Shown here piece by piece: positions 5,461 to 5,818 of a DNA stretch of 5,818 bases. Origin of the DNA: Thermoflexales bacterium (lineage in GTDB: Bacteria; Chloroflexota; Anaerolineae; S140-20); the NCBI GenBank assembly GCA_015484715.1, contig WFUY01000361.1, forward strand, positions 1-5,818, written 5' to 3'. The first letter of the stretch is position 1, and each line of letters begins with the position of its first letter. The notes under the pieces were generated by a model. It searched no databases, was not told where the DNA came from, and saw nothing but the letters and a program-made list of their open reading frames with translations. The position numbers and the translations under genes were made by a program.

Positions 5461-5659
5461 ACTTCCGTTTCTGGCGGCGGGGCGGGAGCAAGGAGAGAGT
5501 TCATCCACCCATAAACGTGTCCACCCCTCGCAGAAAAAGGGGAGGTGGGGGAGAAGAAGCGTGAAAAGAGGGAAAACGCGAATGCTCTGGTTCGGATTGC
5601 CCTATGCAGGGGCTCAAACGGAAGCGAAAACGGGCACCGCGCCCACGGGGATGTGAGCA

Positions 5660-5818
5660 GTCCCACCCCACAGAATCCCGACCGAGGGATTGAAACTCCA
5701 GGAAGCTGTGCGGATGCTGGCTGGCGGTGGGGTCCCACCCCACAGAATCCCGACCGAGGGATTGTAACACCATTCGGAAGTGGCTGGGGGCAGTCACGTG
5801 CGAGGTCCCACCCCACAG
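5660..5818 (+). CRISPR. CRISPR array, leader-proximal end (continues past window)
   Basis: Repeat 1 is at 5660-5696 and repeat 2 at 5732-5768, both 37 nt. Repeat 3 starts at 5805 and is cut after 14 nt. The repeats begin GTCCCACCCC and end GGGATTGAAAC; repeat 2 ends GGGATTGTAAC, a single difference at repeat position 34. Spacer 1 is 5697-5731 (35 nt) and spacer 2 is 5769-5804 (36 nt). Each repeat has an inverted AATCCC/GGGATT stem (repeat positions 15-20 and 27-32) with a 6-nt loop. Cas6 cleavage after position 29 would leave the 8-nt handle ATTGAAAC, which places transcription on the + strand with the leader on the left. The array adjoins cas2 and shares its direction. Confidence 0.95.

Larger units (their letters stand above)
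5305..5659 (+). promoter_or_regulatory. Leader region between cas2 and the CRISPR array
   Basis: I see no convincing gene in these 355 bp. The region lies on the side of the array from which transcription must come, judged from the ATTGAAAC handle at the 3' end of each repeat, so it should hold the array promoter and the adaptation leader. It contains a nested hairpin (5343-5394), two related hairpins (5411-5460) and a purine-rich tract (5532-5576: 42 of 45 bases purine). I could not identify a clear -35/-10 promoter. The region is not AT-rich as many leaders are. Confidence 0.6.

Noticed and set aside
5580..5608. TATGCA at 5603-5608 as a -10 box for the array
   Set aside because: The matching -35 position (GAATGC) is poor, so no promoter is claimed.
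5680..5690. GACC inside the CRISPR repeat as a link to the octamer arrays
   Set aside because: Only the short CCCGACC core is shared, which is expected by chance in GC-rich DNA; the 8-bp period is absent.
5421..5816. Antisense open frame through the leader and CRISPR array
   Set aside because: It translates CRISPR repeats (repeated Ile-Pro-Arg-Ser-Gly-Phe blocks), so it is an artefact.

Overview
This window is one end of a class 1, type I CRISPR-Cas locus on high-GC DNA. All recognisable genes lie on the + strand. In order it holds the C-terminal part of a Cas3 helicase (cut by the window start), cas6, a small four-helix-bundle (S23/IVS-type) gene, cas4, cas1, cas2, a leader of about 355 bp, and the first repeats of a CRISPR array that runs off the right end. 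The GC-rich codon use and the general look of the Cas4/Cas1/Cas2 proteins suggest a thermophilic or soil bacterium such as a Chloroflexota member. That assignment is inference from protein character and is not proven here.

Region by region: positions 2-1675 encode helicase motifs V and VI followed by a long C-terminal region. Positions 1676-1795 hold a GC-rich nested hairpin and the cas6 ribosome binding site. cas6 (1796-2650) ends exactly where a block of 8-bp tandem repeats begins (2650-2697). The four-helix-bundle gene (2796-3176) is followed, after 1 nt, by a second and larger block of the same 8-bp family in opposite orientation (3178-3313). The last unit of that block contains the cas4 start codon. 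cas4 (3311-3907), cas1 (3907-5004) and cas2 (5008-5304) are packed with a 1-nt overlap and a 3-nt gap, as expected of one adaptation operon. Positions 5305-5659 contain three potential hairpins and a purine-rich tract. The array starts at 5660 with 37-nt repeats and spacers of 35 and 36 nt.

How the genes work together: Cas4, Cas1 and Cas2 select, trim and integrate new spacers at the leader end of the array. Cas6 cuts the array transcript within each repeat, leaving an 8-nt handle of the ATTGAAAC type. Cas3 unwinds target DNA recruited by the surveillance complex. The genes for that complex (large subunit, Cas5, Cas7) are not in the window and must lie upstream of cas3 or elsewhere. Subtype I-D is my best guess, but it cannot be fixed from this window.

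The most unusual part is the roughly 660-bp block between cas6 and cas4. It is a four-helix-bundle gene framed by inverted arrays of a GACCANNN-type octamer, inserted so tightly that it starts on the last base of the cas6 stop codon and ends in the cas4 start codon. The two arrays can form a long imperfect RNA stem around the gene. This resembles the layout of intervening sequences in bacterial 23S rRNA genes, which also carry S23 reading frames inside a stem.
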